From Lachnospiraceae bacterium A4 (lineage in GTDB: Bacteria; Bacillota; Clostridia; Lachnospirales; Lachnospiraceae): a stretch of 64,000 nucleotides of DNA. Position 1 is the first letter of the stretch. Every line of letters begins with the position of its first letter. Shown here in pieces: positions 1-8,676 of this stretch. The stretch covers positions 614,083 through 678,082 of the forward strand of contig KE159527.1 of assembly GCA_000403215.2 (NCBI GenBank), given 5' to 3'. The notes below the pieces were generated by a model, which was not told the origin of the DNA, did no database searches, and worked only from the letters and a program-made list of their open reading frames with translations. The position numbers and the translations under genes were made by a program.

Positions 1-725
1 GATAATTCACCATCATGATAATCCTCAACGCCTCTATAGCAGAACCACATATGAAATCGATTGCCGATTTTTACTACTGTAGGCGCCGTATTGGCTTCGT
101 CTTTTATTTTAGTTGGAAGTAATGGCTCTCCATTTCTGTCATACCAGTGGATCAGATCTTTTGATTTCGCGGAAACAATCTCATATGCACTATCATACTG
201 TCCTTCGTCCCGCTCATACCATTTTGTCCCATTTGCATAAAATCCGTAATATATATCATCTTCTCTGATGCAAACCAGTCCCGTTCCTGAGAGCGTCTCA
301 TTCGGGGTTCTATCTAAAACAGGTCCTCTAAACATCTTATGAAAATGCAGACCTCCATCTTCACTGCAGGCAATACCCACCCAGTTGCTATAGGGAATCG
401 AATCTCTGCGGCTCCATCCGGCATATAAAAGATATACCTTATCATTCATTTCACCAACCCATTGGGGCATAACTCCATGTTCATCAAATTCCCCTTTTTC
501 CCCATGTTCCAATACCGGATTTTCATATATTTTTAAGATTTTTGATGGATTATCAATATCCAGATCCATCATGGCAATGCAGCTTTTTCCCGGAACAGGG
601 CGGGGAGAAAAATATACCCGCAAAAGATTCTCTCTTACTAAAACCTTTGGAACCTGCGCATGAGAATTAATCCATCCGTATTCTCCGCCTGCCCGAAATA
701 TCAATCCTTTTTTTATCCAACGCAT
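1..725 (-). CDS. GH43/GH32-like beta-propeller protein, C-terminus outside window
   Basis: An open frame runs from ATG at 725 to the window edge, so about 241 N-terminal residues are visible. It starts MRWIKKGLIFRAGGEYGWIN and has repeated blocks typical of five-bladed propeller glycosidase-like proteins: RVYFSPRP, MDLDI, GVMPQWVG, VYLLYAGWS, YGFYANGTKW, SKDLIHW and a late FHMWFCYRG. Such proteins (GH43/GH32/GH130-like) often sit in polysaccharide loci. It lies 24 bases downstream of the methyltransferase, in the same direction, so it is probably the last or a late gene of the glycan operon. Catalytic residues cannot be assigned without the C-terminus, so glycosidase activity is an inference. 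Confidence 0.7.
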   Translation of the reverse strand, partial: MRWIKKGLIFRAGGEYGWINSHAQVPKVLVRENLLRVYFSPRPVPGKSCIAMMDLDIDNPSKILKIYENPVLEHGEKGEFDEHGVMPQWVGEMNDKVYLLYAGWSRRDSIPYSNWVGIACSEDGGLHFHKMFRGPVLDRTPNETLSGTGLVCIREDDIYYGFYANGTKWYERDEGQYDSAYEIVSAKSKDLIHWYDRNGEPLLPTKIKDEANTAPTVVKIGNRFHMWFCYRGVEDYHDGEL

Positions 726-749
726 TACCGCTATTACTCTCTTTCCGTA

Positions 750-1490
750 TTATTTTCCTGGTTTTATAATATACGCATTCGGCATCCATGAATGAGGTAC
801 TGTACGAATGACTACATCTGGCAGCAATTCATGAAGTGCGGCAGTTTCACCAGGACCAAACTCTGTAGAGTATTGATCAAAAATCATAATTCCGCCAGGA
901 TTCAGCCTTTCCCAGAAAAATGGTATGGCCGCCTTCATCACATCATACATTCCTGCGTCCATCATCACCAGTTTAAAACGCAGATGATTATGCGCTTTGA
1001 AAAATTCCCCTAAATCGGTAATCAGATTCAACTTATGAATTTTTAGGATATTATCCATTTGCTGTTTTTTGATTAGCATCATAAGTTCTTCATAATCCGC
1101 TTTATAGCTTCCCTCCGGTACTATATCAGTATCCTTTTCCGATGCTTCCCCGGTTCCCTCAAACCAGTCAAACCCATGACACAGTGTCAGGGATTCCGAT
1201 TCAAAAATTTTTATCAGTTTAGCAAACAGAAGACTGCTCGCACCTCTATAAACACCTACATCTGCTATATGTCCAGCCAGACCTAGACTCATTTTATACA
1301 ACTCATATATTGTAAGTACTCTGTTCAGCGCCATATGCCCCACATATGCCGGAAAATGCTCCATAAATTCTCCTACGTCAGACCTCATACCCCCCCGTTT
1401 TAGAAATTCCATATACTCATAAAATCCTTCTCGTCTGTGATCAAATTTTCTTCCTTCCAATTCTCTTTCCTTTGCCCATTTTTCCGCCAT
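750..1490 (-). CDS. TylF/MycF-type class I SAM-dependent methyltransferase
   Basis: The 246-residue protein resembles the macrocin O-methyltransferase (TylF) family. ADVGVYRGASSLLFAKL is the SAM-binding motif I, followed by HGFDWFEGTGE and the acidic metal-binding type motif VMMDAGMYD. These enzymes methylate sugar hydroxyls and are common in O-antigen and flagellin glycan clusters. ATG at 1490 is preferred over the GTG at 1493; both follow an AGGAGA ribosome binding site. It is 12 bases downstream of the GNAT gene in the same direction. The substrate is unknown; the context suggests a deoxysugar of a surface glycan. Confidence 0.8.
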   Translation of the reverse strand: MAEKWAKERELEGRKFDHRREGFYEYMEFLKRGGMRSDVGEFMEHFPAYVGHMALNRVLTIYELYKMSLGLAGHIADVGVYRGASSLLFAKLIKIFESESLTLCHGFDWFEGTGEASEKDTDIVPEGSYKADYEELMMLIKKQQMDNILKIHKLNLITDLGEFFKAHNHLRFKLVMMDAGMYDVMKAAIPFFWERLNPGGIMIFDQYSTEFGPGETAALHELLPDVVIRTVPHSWMPNAYIIKPGK

Positions 1491-1502
1491 CACGGTCTTC
1501 TC

Positions 1503-2261
1503 CTATATCTTTTCTATATTATAATAATCATAAATGCCTATCGTCTCCGCCCCAGTTGCTTTTGCCACCGCAATGGATGCAGCATTGTTTTCGTATATAT
1601 CTTCCGAAACCAGCATATGCTGACCACCACACTTTTGTATAAATGCCTTGGTCAAAGCCTTCGCAAGTCCCTGTCCTCTGAACTGTTCCTTAACAAAGAT
1701 ATCTTTTTCGCAGACTCCGAATGCCTCCCCAGCAGAATAGACAATTCCCATCATTTCCCCATCGGCAGAATATGCCGCCAGGAGATTTGCCCTTTTCAGG
1801 ACATCATCCGCACTATTATAATATCTGTGTGCCAGATCCAACCCAAAGGCATCTTGCTCAATCTCATCTTTTGTCATCTCCCTTATTTTATAGGCGCTGT
1901 CATTAGCCATTTCATCCGCTGCTTCTGCCGTCTCTCTATGGATCATATGAATCCGCTGGCTTTTCGCAGCAAACGGCCGGGAATCCAGATAGTTCCGCAT
2001 ATATTTTCCCGGATTGTACATCCGGAGCTTTATCCGACCATTACTTTCGATATATGGCTTAACCACATGCTCAAAAAAAGCTTCATCGTACTCTTCATAT
2101 GCTTCCTGACAAAATCCAAATTTATTTACTATAAAAGCATGGGTTGGCTTAGTATCATCATTCGTTAAAATATTTCCTTCCATGTTCTGCTCGATTACGC
2201 TGACAATAAGTGGAAACCACAGTTTCTCTATTGTAAACAATGCTCTCAGTTTAGTTTGTTT
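1503..2261 (-). CDS. ZmaR-like GNAT acetyltransferase, probable 5' damage
   Basis: Visible homology begins near 2261 (KLRALFTIEKLW...VIEQNMEGNI) and continues to a clear GNAT acetyl-CoA motif, KEQFRGQGLAKALTKAF, near the C-terminus. The overall pattern matches the GNAT_acetyltran family that includes zwittermicin resistance protein ZmaR. No start codon with a ribosome binding site is found: the frame stays open upstream into the IS end at about 2387, but those residues come from non-homologous sequence. The first internal ATG, at 2183, cuts into the conserved region. I infer that the mobile element and the palindrome at 2277-2337 replaced the native 5' end, so expression is doubtful. Confidence 0.6.
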   Translation of the reverse strand, partial: KQTKLRALFTIEKLWFPLIVSVIEQNMEGNILTNDDTKPTHAFIVNKFGFCQEAYEEYDEAFFEHVVKPYIESNGRIKLRMYNPGKYMRNYLDSRPFAAKSQRIHMIHRETAEAADEMANDSAYKIREMTKDEIEQDAFGLDLAHRYYNSADDVLKRANLLAAYSADGEMMGIVYSAGEAFGVCEKDIFVKEQFRGQGLAKALTKAFIQKCGGQHMLVSEDIYENNAASIAVAKATGAETIGIYDYYNIEKI

Positions 2262-2276
2262 TACCCCCCCGCAGGC

Positions 2277-2337
2277 TGTCCGAAAACCCACAATTTTTGG
2301 CCATTTTGGGCACAAAAAATGCCAGGTTTTTCGGACA
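2277..2337. repeat. Palindrome next to IS1182-type element
   Basis: TGTCCGAAAACC at 2277 pairs with GGTTTTTCGGACA ending at 2337, with one bulged T, and the interior can also fold. A 14-base piece (2276-2289) recurs inverted and identical at 4343-4356 on the other side of the insertion sequence. A second small hairpin, CGGACA/TGTCCG, follows directly. It may be a terminator, a MITE remnant or the preferred target of the element. Confidence 0.7.
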
Positions 2338-2365
2338 TTATTTGTCCGTTTATAGTTACCTGACC

Positions 2366-4254
2366 TCGAAAACTGAATAAAATACGCTTTTTTGTTGTTA
2401 TTTTTCCCATTATGCTGCAACAAGTGCCATCAGTTCTTCAAATGAGAACATGTTACACGCCCTGGACAGGTTATATCCCATGGCCATGAGCGCAAATTCC
2501 CCACCTACTTTCTGTTTACCCTTTAACAGAAAGCAGGCTGCTCCCATTGCTCGTTTTATTGTTCCAAACGGATGCTCTGAAATACACATCCGCTGGTTCA
2601 TTTTTTCCCTGTCCGGCCTGAGTTTAAACCTGACTACCTTTTTCTTTTCAAAATGGTACTTTGCCTTCTTCTGGTTCTTTTTTCCTGGTTTCTCTGTTTC
2701 TTCTTCTGAGTTTTCCGCTTCTTCCGGTTTCCACCACTTTGCTTTCTTTTCCAGGCTGTCTTTGCCAAAATCCGTTTCCTTCCAGTTCGTGTTTCCCTTC
2801 CCGTTCACACACTTATCACGGTATGGGCATCCCTTGCACGCCTGCCTGTTGGCATATCTTGTCGCCCCATTTTTTTTGATGCTTTTTCTCCTGAGGATTT
2901 CCCCTCCGGGACAGTAAACCAGATCCCTTTCCGGATCCCTGACAAAATACCCTTCCCCTGCACGGTTTTTCATTTCCTCTTCTGTTCCATAGGGGCTCTC
3001 CACTTTTTGTTCCGGCCCGTCCGAAACTTTTCTCCTTACCTCTGCTACCTCCATACCTTCTATTACATCCGCATATGCTTCCGGCACCACTCCCGCATGA
3101 AGACATCTCTTCAGTTCTTCTGCATTCGTGCCTGCTGTATTTAACTCCCCTGCTTCCTCATACTCGATCTCCAGTTCATATGTGTCCTGTCCGTCTGGCA
3201 GAATGACATTAGGAATAATTCCTTTCTCAAGACATAACACCATATCTTCGGCCTGTTCGTATCCCTTATCTGCCACAGCTTCAATAATCCTGTCCCCGGC
3301 TTCCTGTTTAATGGACTCCGCTGTCGGAGCAATTAATCCATGGTCTGTTGCCTGGTTTGTCGCCAGGTAATCCATGATCAGGTGCGTCTCTGAATCCACT
3401 GCTGTCTGGACATTGTACGACACGTCCATTCCATTTTTATTTTTCATCAGCCGCGCATCTGCATCTGTCAGTGAAATCTGCGTGTGGTTTTCTTTCTCCA
3501 TCAGTTCCCTGTATGAACGGTATTTCTCCAGTCTTTCCTCTGCCTCCTTCAGTTTTGCTTCCAGTTCTTCCCTGGTCAGCGTTCCACTGGCAGCCTCCTC
3601 CTCTTTATCCGCTTCCTCTATCAGCCGCAGGTATTCCTGTGTGTGGTCTTCCAGCCACTTTATCCTGTCATCCAGTTTCATAATGGTAAAATTGCTGTCT
3701 TTTCCATTCCAGGCTTTAAACTTACTCCCATCTATAGACACGTATCCTGTTTCCAGATCTACGGTTACCCTTTTTAGAAATTCCTTAAATACTTCCTTTA
3801 AATTGTCTGCATTGTCTTTCCTGAAATCAGATATCGTGCGGAAGTCAGGACGGAGTCCGCCAAGCATCCACATAACTTCAATGTTTGTGACGCATGCCGC
3901 CTCAAGTTTTCTGGATGACCGGATGTTATTGCGGTATCCGTATAGATATAGTTTCAGCATACTCTGCGGATCATAACATGGCCTTCCTTCAAAACTTGGT
4001 TCTGTTTTTTCGAATCCCATCTCTTTTAAGTCTATGTGATCCACAAAACAATCGATTACTCTTGCAATACTATCCCATTCCACCATGGAATCAAGTGTAT
4101 TTATTACCGCCTGGTTTCTATTGATAGGTTTTACTATATATGGCATGGAAAACACCCCGCTAAACTGGAACTTTTAAGATACTCCCATTATACCAGATAT
4201 TGGTGGAAAAGTCCCACATATTTGTTTATTTAGCGTACTTTATTCAGTTTTCAA
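2366..4254 (-). mobile_element. IS1182-family insertion sequence with 22-bp inverted ends
   Basis: The ends at 2366-2387 (TCGAAAACTGAATAAAATAC then GC) and 4233-4254 are inverted copies with two differences: the reverse complement of the right end starts TTGAAAACTGAATAAAGTAC. They enclose one transposase gene. I saw no obvious short target duplication at the edges. The element interrupts the glycan cluster between the GNAT and formyltransferase genes, both of which have atypical ends facing it. Confidence 0.8.
2410..4155 (-). CDS. IS1182-family DDE transposase
   Basis: The 581-residue protein has the IS1182 layout. The N-terminal DUF772-like region contains CYDPQSMLKLYLYGY and RSSRKLEAA; the DDE core starts at VSIDGSKFKAW (first Asp), with a second Asp in EAVADKGYEQAEDMV. 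A central coiled coil (about 185-225) and a Cys pair region ACKGCPYRDKC follow, and the C-terminal HPFGTIKRAMG holds the terminal Glu-side region of the family. The length is usual for intact members and there are no stops, so it may still be active. It ends 44 bases inside the left inverted repeat. Confidence 0.9.
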   Translation of the reverse strand: MFSMPYIVKPINRNQAVINTLDSMVEWDSIARVIDCFVDHIDLKEMGFEKTEPSFEGRPCYDPQSMLKLYLYGYRNNIRSSRKLEAACVTNIEVMWMLGGLRPDFRTISDFRKDNADNLKEVFKEFLKRVTVDLETGYVSIDGSKFKAWNGKDSNFTIMKLDDRIKWLEDHTQEYLRLIEEADKEEEAASGTLTREELEAKLKEAEERLEKYRSYRELMEKENHTQISLTDADARLMKNKNGMDVSYNVQTAVDSETHLIMDYLATNQATDHGLIAPTAESIKQEAGDRIIEAVADKGYEQAEDMVLCLEKGIIPNVILPDGQDTYELEIEYEEAGELNTAGTNAEELKRCLHAGVVPEAYADVIEGMEVAEVRRKVSDGPEQKVESPYGTEEEMKNRAGEGYFVRDPERDLVYCPGGEILRRKSIKKNGATRYANRQACKGCPYRDKCVNGKGNTNWKETDFGKDSLEKKAKWWKPEEAENSEEETEKPGKKNQKKAKYHFEKKKVVRFKLRPDREKMNQRMCISEHPFGTIKRAMGAACFLLKGKQKVGGEFALMAMGYNLSRACNMFSFEELMALVAA

Positions 4255-4288
4255 GGTGCATTTATAAAAATCGCTCTGTAAGCGTTTT

Positions 4289-5188
4289 TTAGCTCTGTTT
4301 GGGCGATAATCCTACGTTTAAAATCCTGTTATCGCCTCTCAGGGGTTTTCGGACAGTCTCCCCGTACTTTATAGTGAACTTTAACAATTCGTTATAAATA
4401 TTTTTGACAACCACTCGATCTTCATACTGCAACAGAATTTTTCCCCATGGAGATTTGCCATACTGTTCCTTTATATAAGGATTCTGCAGGCATACCACAT
4501 CGCTGCAAGAAAAAATCCTGTCTTCCACACAAATTCTTGCACCTTTATTTCCAGTAGAAAAAGCCTTTACCTTTGATGCAATACTCACAGCCGTATCTTC
4601 ACCCAAATCAATATCCATATCCGTCGGTTGATATGAATAATAAATATCAGTATCGCGCAAAATCTGTTTCCGTACTGGCAGAAACCGCTTATCATAAGCC
4701 GCCTCAAACGCGTCCGCCTCTGCCCTGAAAGACAGCTGATACAAAAGTCCAGCATCCAGATCGTCAGAATAGGGAATCTCTACCTGTGCTATAATATCGC
4801 CGCTGTCGATCCCCTTATTCATCAGATGGCATGTGGCGCCCGAATCTCTTCTATATAAGATCGCACCCGGAACCGGATCCCTGCCTCTTAAATCAGGCAA
4901 TAAAGAAGGATGAATGTTCACAAATTTTTTTCGATTACAAAAAATCTCTTCTGGAAGGATTACCGGCAGACCATTGCTGATAAAAAAATCAAAATCTGTT
5001 GTCTTTATATCCTCCAAAAACTTTCCTCGAACCCCTATTACAGAGTATTCAAGTTCCTCTTTATCCAGATAACGTTCAAGATAGGATCCCCTGACTGCCC
5101 ATATCTTCACTATATTAAGCCCTAGCTCCCGCATTCGCTGCAAAACAAACGCCCTGTTGCCAGCAAAGGCATATTTTTTATTTTCCAT
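4289..5188 (-). CDS. Formyltransferase-fold enzyme (sugar N-formyltransferase-like)
   Basis: The 299-residue protein has the formyl-THF transferase fold of GART, Fmt and ArnA. The catalytic Asn-His pair is in FVNIHPSLLPDLRGRDP and the catalytic Asp in NKGIDSGDIIAQ. In glycan loci this family N-formylates amino sugars using 10-formyl-THF, which fits the aminotransferase nearby. The stop codon of the upstream SDR gene abuts its start, so the two are in one operon. The last about 20 residues are coded by sequence carrying the 14-base repeat also found beyond the IS, so the native C-terminus may have been replaced. Confidence 0.75.
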   Translation of the reverse strand: MENKKYAFAGNRAFVLQRMRELGLNIVKIWAVRGSYLERYLDKEELEYSVIGVRGKFLEDIKTTDFDFFISNGLPVILPEEIFCNRKKFVNIHPSLLPDLRGRDPVPGAILYRRDSGATCHLMNKGIDSGDIIAQVEIPYSDDLDAGLLYQLSFRAEADAFEAAYDKRFLPVRKQILRDTDIYYSYQPTDMDIDLGEDTAVSIASKVKAFSTGNKGARICVEDRIFSCSDVVCLQNPYIKEQYGKSPWGKILLQYEDRVVVKNIYNELLKFTIKYGETVRKPLRGDNRILNVGLSPKQS

Positions 5189-5893
5189 TTATATTGTCAA
5201 TCCTCCGTCAATATGGATGACCGCCCCGGAAAGGTAATCCGTCTCTATGATATACCTCACAGTGGAAGCAATATCTTCCATCCGTCCAAGCGCTCTGAGA
5301 GGTGTCTGCTTCTTCCAATGATTTATCAGGCTGTCAGACAGAGCTGCCTTTGTGGAGGAGGTCTCTATAAAACCTGGTGCAATGGCGCATGCCCGTATTT
5401 TAAACATTCCAAGTTCCTTCGCCATAACCTTCGTCAATGCTTCTATGCCAGCCTTGGCTGCAGAGTAGGCAGCCTGCCCCATATTTCCCGCTGCGGAAAT
5501 AGAACTGAAATTGATAATAACTCCCTTCGTTCTCATAGAAACCATTTTTTCTGCCACACAAGTGCTCATGACAAAGCAACTGTTCAAATTACTGTTAATA
5601 ACACGATCCCAGCTTTCCTTACCATGTATTTCCTTTTTTAATATATTCACCATAGGTTCGGAATAAATTTCGCCTGCACAATTTATCAACACATCAACCT
5701 TGTCAATTTCCTCTAACTTTTTTCTTACATCTTCCATATTTGTAACATCAACCATATAAGTATTATTCGTTTCACTCTCAACACAATCAAAGATAATAAT
5801 GTTTGCGCCCTTTTCTTCCAGTGCCGCCACTATGCCACTACCAAGACAGCCCAACCCGCCAGTAACAATTATATTTTTGCCCTTAATTTCCAT
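5189..5893 (-). CDS. Short-chain dehydrogenase/reductase, FabG-like
   Basis: This is a classical 234-residue SDR. The cofactor motif is IVTGGLGCLGSGI, then VLINCAGEIYS (the NAG strand), the active-site Ser in NFSSISAAGN, and the catalytic Tyr-Lys pair in AAYSAAKAG. Related enzymes reduce 3-ketoacyl-ACP or sugar ketones. The next upstream gene codes for an acyl carrier protein and overlaps it by 11 bases, so an ACP-bound 3-oxoacyl substrate is plausible, for example to make a 3-hydroxyacyl group for a glycan. PtmA-like sugar dehydrogenation in flagellin modification is the alternative. Confidence 0.8.
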   Translation of the reverse strand: MEIKGKNIIVTGGLGCLGSGIVAALEEKGANIIIFDCVESETNNTYMVDVTNMEDVRKKLEEIDKVDVLINCAGEIYSEPMVNILKKEIHGKESWDRVINSNLNSCFVMSTCVAEKMVSMRTKGVIINFSSISAAGNMGQAAYSAAKAGIEALTKVMAKELGMFKIRACAIAPGFIETSSTKAALSDSLINHWKKQTPLRALGRMEDIASTVRYIIETDYLSGAVIHIDGGLTI

Positions 5894-6113
5894 TTACTTT
5901 TTCCCCGACAACTTTTTCTATTTTTTCTACATCCGTCATTGCCATGATTTCATCAGCTGTAAATTCAATACTAAATTCATCTTCCAAACTTACTATTAAC
6001 TCCATATGTGTGAGACTATCCCATGAATCAATGTCTTGCATATTTGTCTGTGATGTTATAGAGCTTTCCTTTATTTGAAAAGTTTCTGATATAATTTTCT
6101 TAATCTTTTCCAT
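5883..6113 (-). CDS. Acyl carrier protein
   Basis: The 76-residue acidic protein has the phosphopantetheine attachment motif MQDIDSWDSLTHMELIVSLE, where the Ser of DSL carries the prosthetic arm. The helix II segment DEFSIEFTADEIMAM is typical. It is not in a fatty-acid synthesis operon: it sits between an SDR and a hexapeptide acyltransferase in a glycan cluster, so it probably carries an acyl or amino-acyl group made or moved by these neighbours. It overlaps the SDR by 11 bases, suggesting coupled translation. Confidence 0.9.
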   Translation of the reverse strand: MEKIKKIISETFQIKESSITSQTNMQDIDSWDSLTHMELIVSLEDEFSIEFTADEIMAMTDVEKIEKVVGEKVNGN

Positions 6114-6124
6114 TTCTCAATCCT

Positions 6125-6811
6125 CTAATCAAATTGAAACATTCTCATAAACTGTTCTGTCGTCAATCGGTATTTGGGTGTGTCTGGTACAATATATACG
6201 GAATCTTTATCCGTATTTTTTGTTATAACTGTGTTTGCCCCGATAAAATTGTTTGATCCAATGCATATGTTATGTGCAATCGTACTATTAATACCAAGAA
6301 AACAGTTACTACCTACACTTGAATTGCCTCCAATTACAGTCCCCGATGTTATCCATATGTTATCCTCTACCGTAACATGATGCGATATTGTTGCTCCGTT
6401 ATATATGAAAGCATTGTTCCCTATTTTAGAAAATGGACCAATGCTGACATTATTTAAAACAACTGTATTTTTTCCAATCTCAACATTACTGGATATATCA
6501 GCACCTGAATGAACAAAGCTTACTAATTGATATCCTTTCTTTTCCGCCTCTGCACACTTCTGTTCACGTATTCTATTCATTTTATGATAACCTATTGCTA
6601 CAATCATTTTATATTTTTCCGTATCATATTCTTTTTCTATATTCTCAAAATCCACAACGGGCAAACCAAATTTTTCACTCTCAGTTCTATAATTATTGTC
6701 CACTGTAAATACCACAGGATCCCATCTGCTGTTTGTGTCATCCAATATACATCTGTATATAATTTCAGCTACCTTGCTTGTTCCAAAAATAATAATCTTT
6801 TCTTTATTCAT
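6125..6811 (-). CDS. PglD/NeuD-like hexapeptide acyltransferase
   Basis: The 228-residue protein has a Rossmann-like N-terminus (KIIIFGTSKVAEIIY) and a left-handed beta-helix from about residue 95, with hexapeptide turns such as NVEIGKNTVVLNNVSIGPFS and the candidate catalytic His in ATISHHVTVED. PglD and NeuD relatives acylate amino sugars or sialic-acid-type sugars. The partner may be the ACP just downstream rather than acetyl-CoA; this is inference. Its start overlaps the end of the WbqC-like gene by 8 bases. Confidence 0.8.
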   Translation of the reverse strand: MNKEKIIIFGTSKVAEIIYRCILDDTNSRWDPVVFTVDNNYRTESEKFGLPVVDFENIEKEYDTEKYKMIVAIGYHKMNRIREQKCAEAEKKGYQLVSFVHSGADISSNVEIGKNTVVLNNVSIGPFSKIGNNAFIYNGATISHHVTVEDNIWITSGTVIGGNSSVGSNCFLGINSTIAHNICIGSNNFIGANTVITKNTDKDSVYIVPDTPKYRLTTEQFMRMFQFD

Positions 6812-7511
6812 TTAATTCATACCTCTTTAACAATTCCTGCATTATATCTACTTCATTAAACATCAAAATATCAATAATCGATAAATTATCAATAAATTCG
6901 TTCCTTTTTTGATCATAAATTATGTCTTCTTTTCGTGTATCTAGAAAATACAGTTTGATATTTTTACTCATAAACACATTCTGATGATATAATTTTCTTC
7001 CTCCACAAGGATTAATATAAACATCTGCGCCGAGTCTTTTACATATCTCCACAATTCTTTCCTCACCTTTTAATTCCTGGTTCTTGGGAATTTGAGACGA
7101 AACCAATATCTCTGTATTGATACCTAGATAGGACATCACTTTTTGAATACTATATTTTATATATTCTGTTATATCATCATCAGAATTGTTAATAATATCT
7201 TCGATTATAGGAGCAACTTTTCTATAACAGGGTGCTTTTCCATAAGCATTGCTTATAGTCTTAAAAAAATCCTGTTTTTTTTCCTGCGCAAATCTTAATT
7301 TTGTATCCATGATTAATTTATTTTGTGAAGCATTTTCTACTGGGAGCGTAAATCTGTAAGGCTTTCCATTTAACAAAATGCTATTTCTATTTATATATCC
7401 GCGCATAATATAATTCACATCATCGAGTAAAACAAATTTATCCACAACATTAATCAATTGCCAGTACCCTATATAAGGCATAAAATACGGCTGCATTATA
7501 CCTACTTTCAT
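6804..7511 (-). CDS. WbqC-like family protein
   Basis: The N-terminus MKVGIMQPYFMPYIGYWQLI is the hallmark of the WbqC family (PF08889), followed by VDKFVLLDDVNYIMRGYINR. The family occurs in O-antigen and flagellar glycan loci and is thought to act on amino sugars, possibly attaching amino acids, but its chemistry is poorly known. I start at the ATG at 7511, which places the conserved MKVGIMQP at the N-terminus and leaves AAGG at a normal distance; an ATG three codons upstream is possible. It ends within the acyltransferase start. Confidence 0.8.
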   Translation of the reverse strand: MKVGIMQPYFMPYIGYWQLINVVDKFVLLDDVNYIMRGYINRNSILLNGKPYRFTLPVENASQNKLIMDTKLRFAQEKKQDFFKTISNAYGKAPCYRKVAPIIEDIINNSDDDITEYIKYSIQKVMSYLGINTEILVSSQIPKNQELKGEERIVEICKRLGADVYINPCGGRKLYHQNVFMSKNIKLYFLDTRKEDIIYDQKRNEFIDNLSIIDILMFNEVDIMQELLKRYELNE

Positions 7512-7532
7512 TTCCAACATCCAACCTTGAAT

Positions 7533-8663
7533 TTAAATTCTTTCTACATCCAGTTTTCTTTTTTCCATAAAATAGTCCAATATTTTTTTAATGTTCTTAC
7601 TTTCAATACCTTCATACAATGGAACAACCAATACTTGCTTAGACAATTTCCGCGCTTTTTCAATGTCCTCATTGCGATACTTATTCCGAAAACACGCCTG
7701 ATCTGCGGTCAGAGGGTAAAAATATTTTCTGGCATATATATCATTTTGTTTTAATATCTCATATAGTTCATCTCTACTCTTTCCATAATTCTCTTCTATC
7801 AAAATTGGAAAATATGCATAATTCTTTGTCGCATTTACATTTTCATCAAACAAACGAATTCCATTTATGTTCAAAAATCCTTGTCTGTAATATTCATAAC
7901 TTTCTTTTCTATTCTCTAGTGCTTCTTCCATATGCTTGAGATTACATAACCCCATAATAGCGCAAAATTCATTCATTTTGGCGTTTGCGCCAACATCTGT
8001 GACAAGTTCTTCGCCACGTATACCAAAGTTTTTCAGATTATAAAGTTTTTCATAATATCTATGCTCTTTAAAAGTTACTGCTCCGCCTTCTATTGTATTA
8101 AACACCTTCGTCGCATGAAAACTAAAAACAGACGCATCTCCATAACTGCCAATTCCTCTTCCCTTATATTTCACTCCAAATGCATGTGCTGCGTCATATA
8201 TAACTTTCAGATCATACTTGTCTGCAATTTTCTGTATTTCTTCAACATTACATAAATTTCCATATACATGAACTGGTACAATTGCAACAGTATGTTCCGT
8301 TATTAAATTCTCAATTTTTGTTTCATCAATGGTACCATCGCTTAACTTTATATCACAAAACACAGGTTTTAAACGATTTCTGACAATCGCATGTGTCGTA
8401 GAAATAAATGTAAATGGTGTTGTAATAACCTCTGCTCCTTCTGGAAATCCCATCATCTGAATTGCCAGTTCTAGTGCCATATGACCATTCACCATAAGAG
8501 ACAGATCTGGCACGTCTAAATATGCTTTCAATTCCTTCTCCAGTTGCTGATGATATACTCCCATATTTGTGAGCCAGTGCGTATCCCATAGTATTTTAAT
8601 AGCCTCTATGTATTCCTCATATGGTGGCATGGAGGATTGTGTAACCAGTATTTTTTCACTCAT
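7533..8663 (-). CDS. DegT/DnrJ/EryC1/StrS PLP-dependent sugar aminotransferase
   Basis: The 376-residue protein belongs to the DegT/ArnB family. The PLP lysine is in SVFSFHATKVFNTIEGGAV, the PLP-stacking region is MVNGHMALELAIQMMGFP, and the Asp that contacts the pyridine nitrogen is in YDAAHAFGVKY. It transfers an amino group from glutamate to a keto sugar, giving the amine that a formyl- or acyltransferase in this cluster could modify. ATG at 8663 is chosen because it has AAGGGG upstream and fits the family N-terminus; an earlier in-frame ATG at 8696 lies inside the preceding gene. Confidence 0.88.
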   Translation of the reverse strand: MSEKILVTQSSMPPYEEYIEAIKILWDTHWLTNMGVYHQQLEKELKAYLDVPDLSLMVNGHMALELAIQMMGFPEGAEVITTPFTFISTTHAIVRNRLKPVFCDIKLSDGTIDETKIENLITEHTVAIVPVHVYGNLCNVEEIQKIADKYDLKVIYDAAHAFGVKYKGRGIGSYGDASVFSFHATKVFNTIEGGAVTFKEHRYYEKLYNLKNFGIRGEELVTDVGANAKMNEFCAIMGLCNLKHMEEALENRKESYEYYRQGFLNINGIRLFDENVNATKNYAYFPILIEENYGKSRDELYEILKQNDIYARKYFYPLTADQACFRNKYRNEDIEKARKLSKQVLVVPLYEGIESKNIKKILDYFMEKRKLDVERI

Positions 8664-8676
8664 TTTCCGTTTCCCC

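Noticed and set aside
1437..2168. 243-codon plus-strand frame over the GNAT gene
   Set aside because: It is antisense to a protein with clear GNAT motifs and has no start signal.
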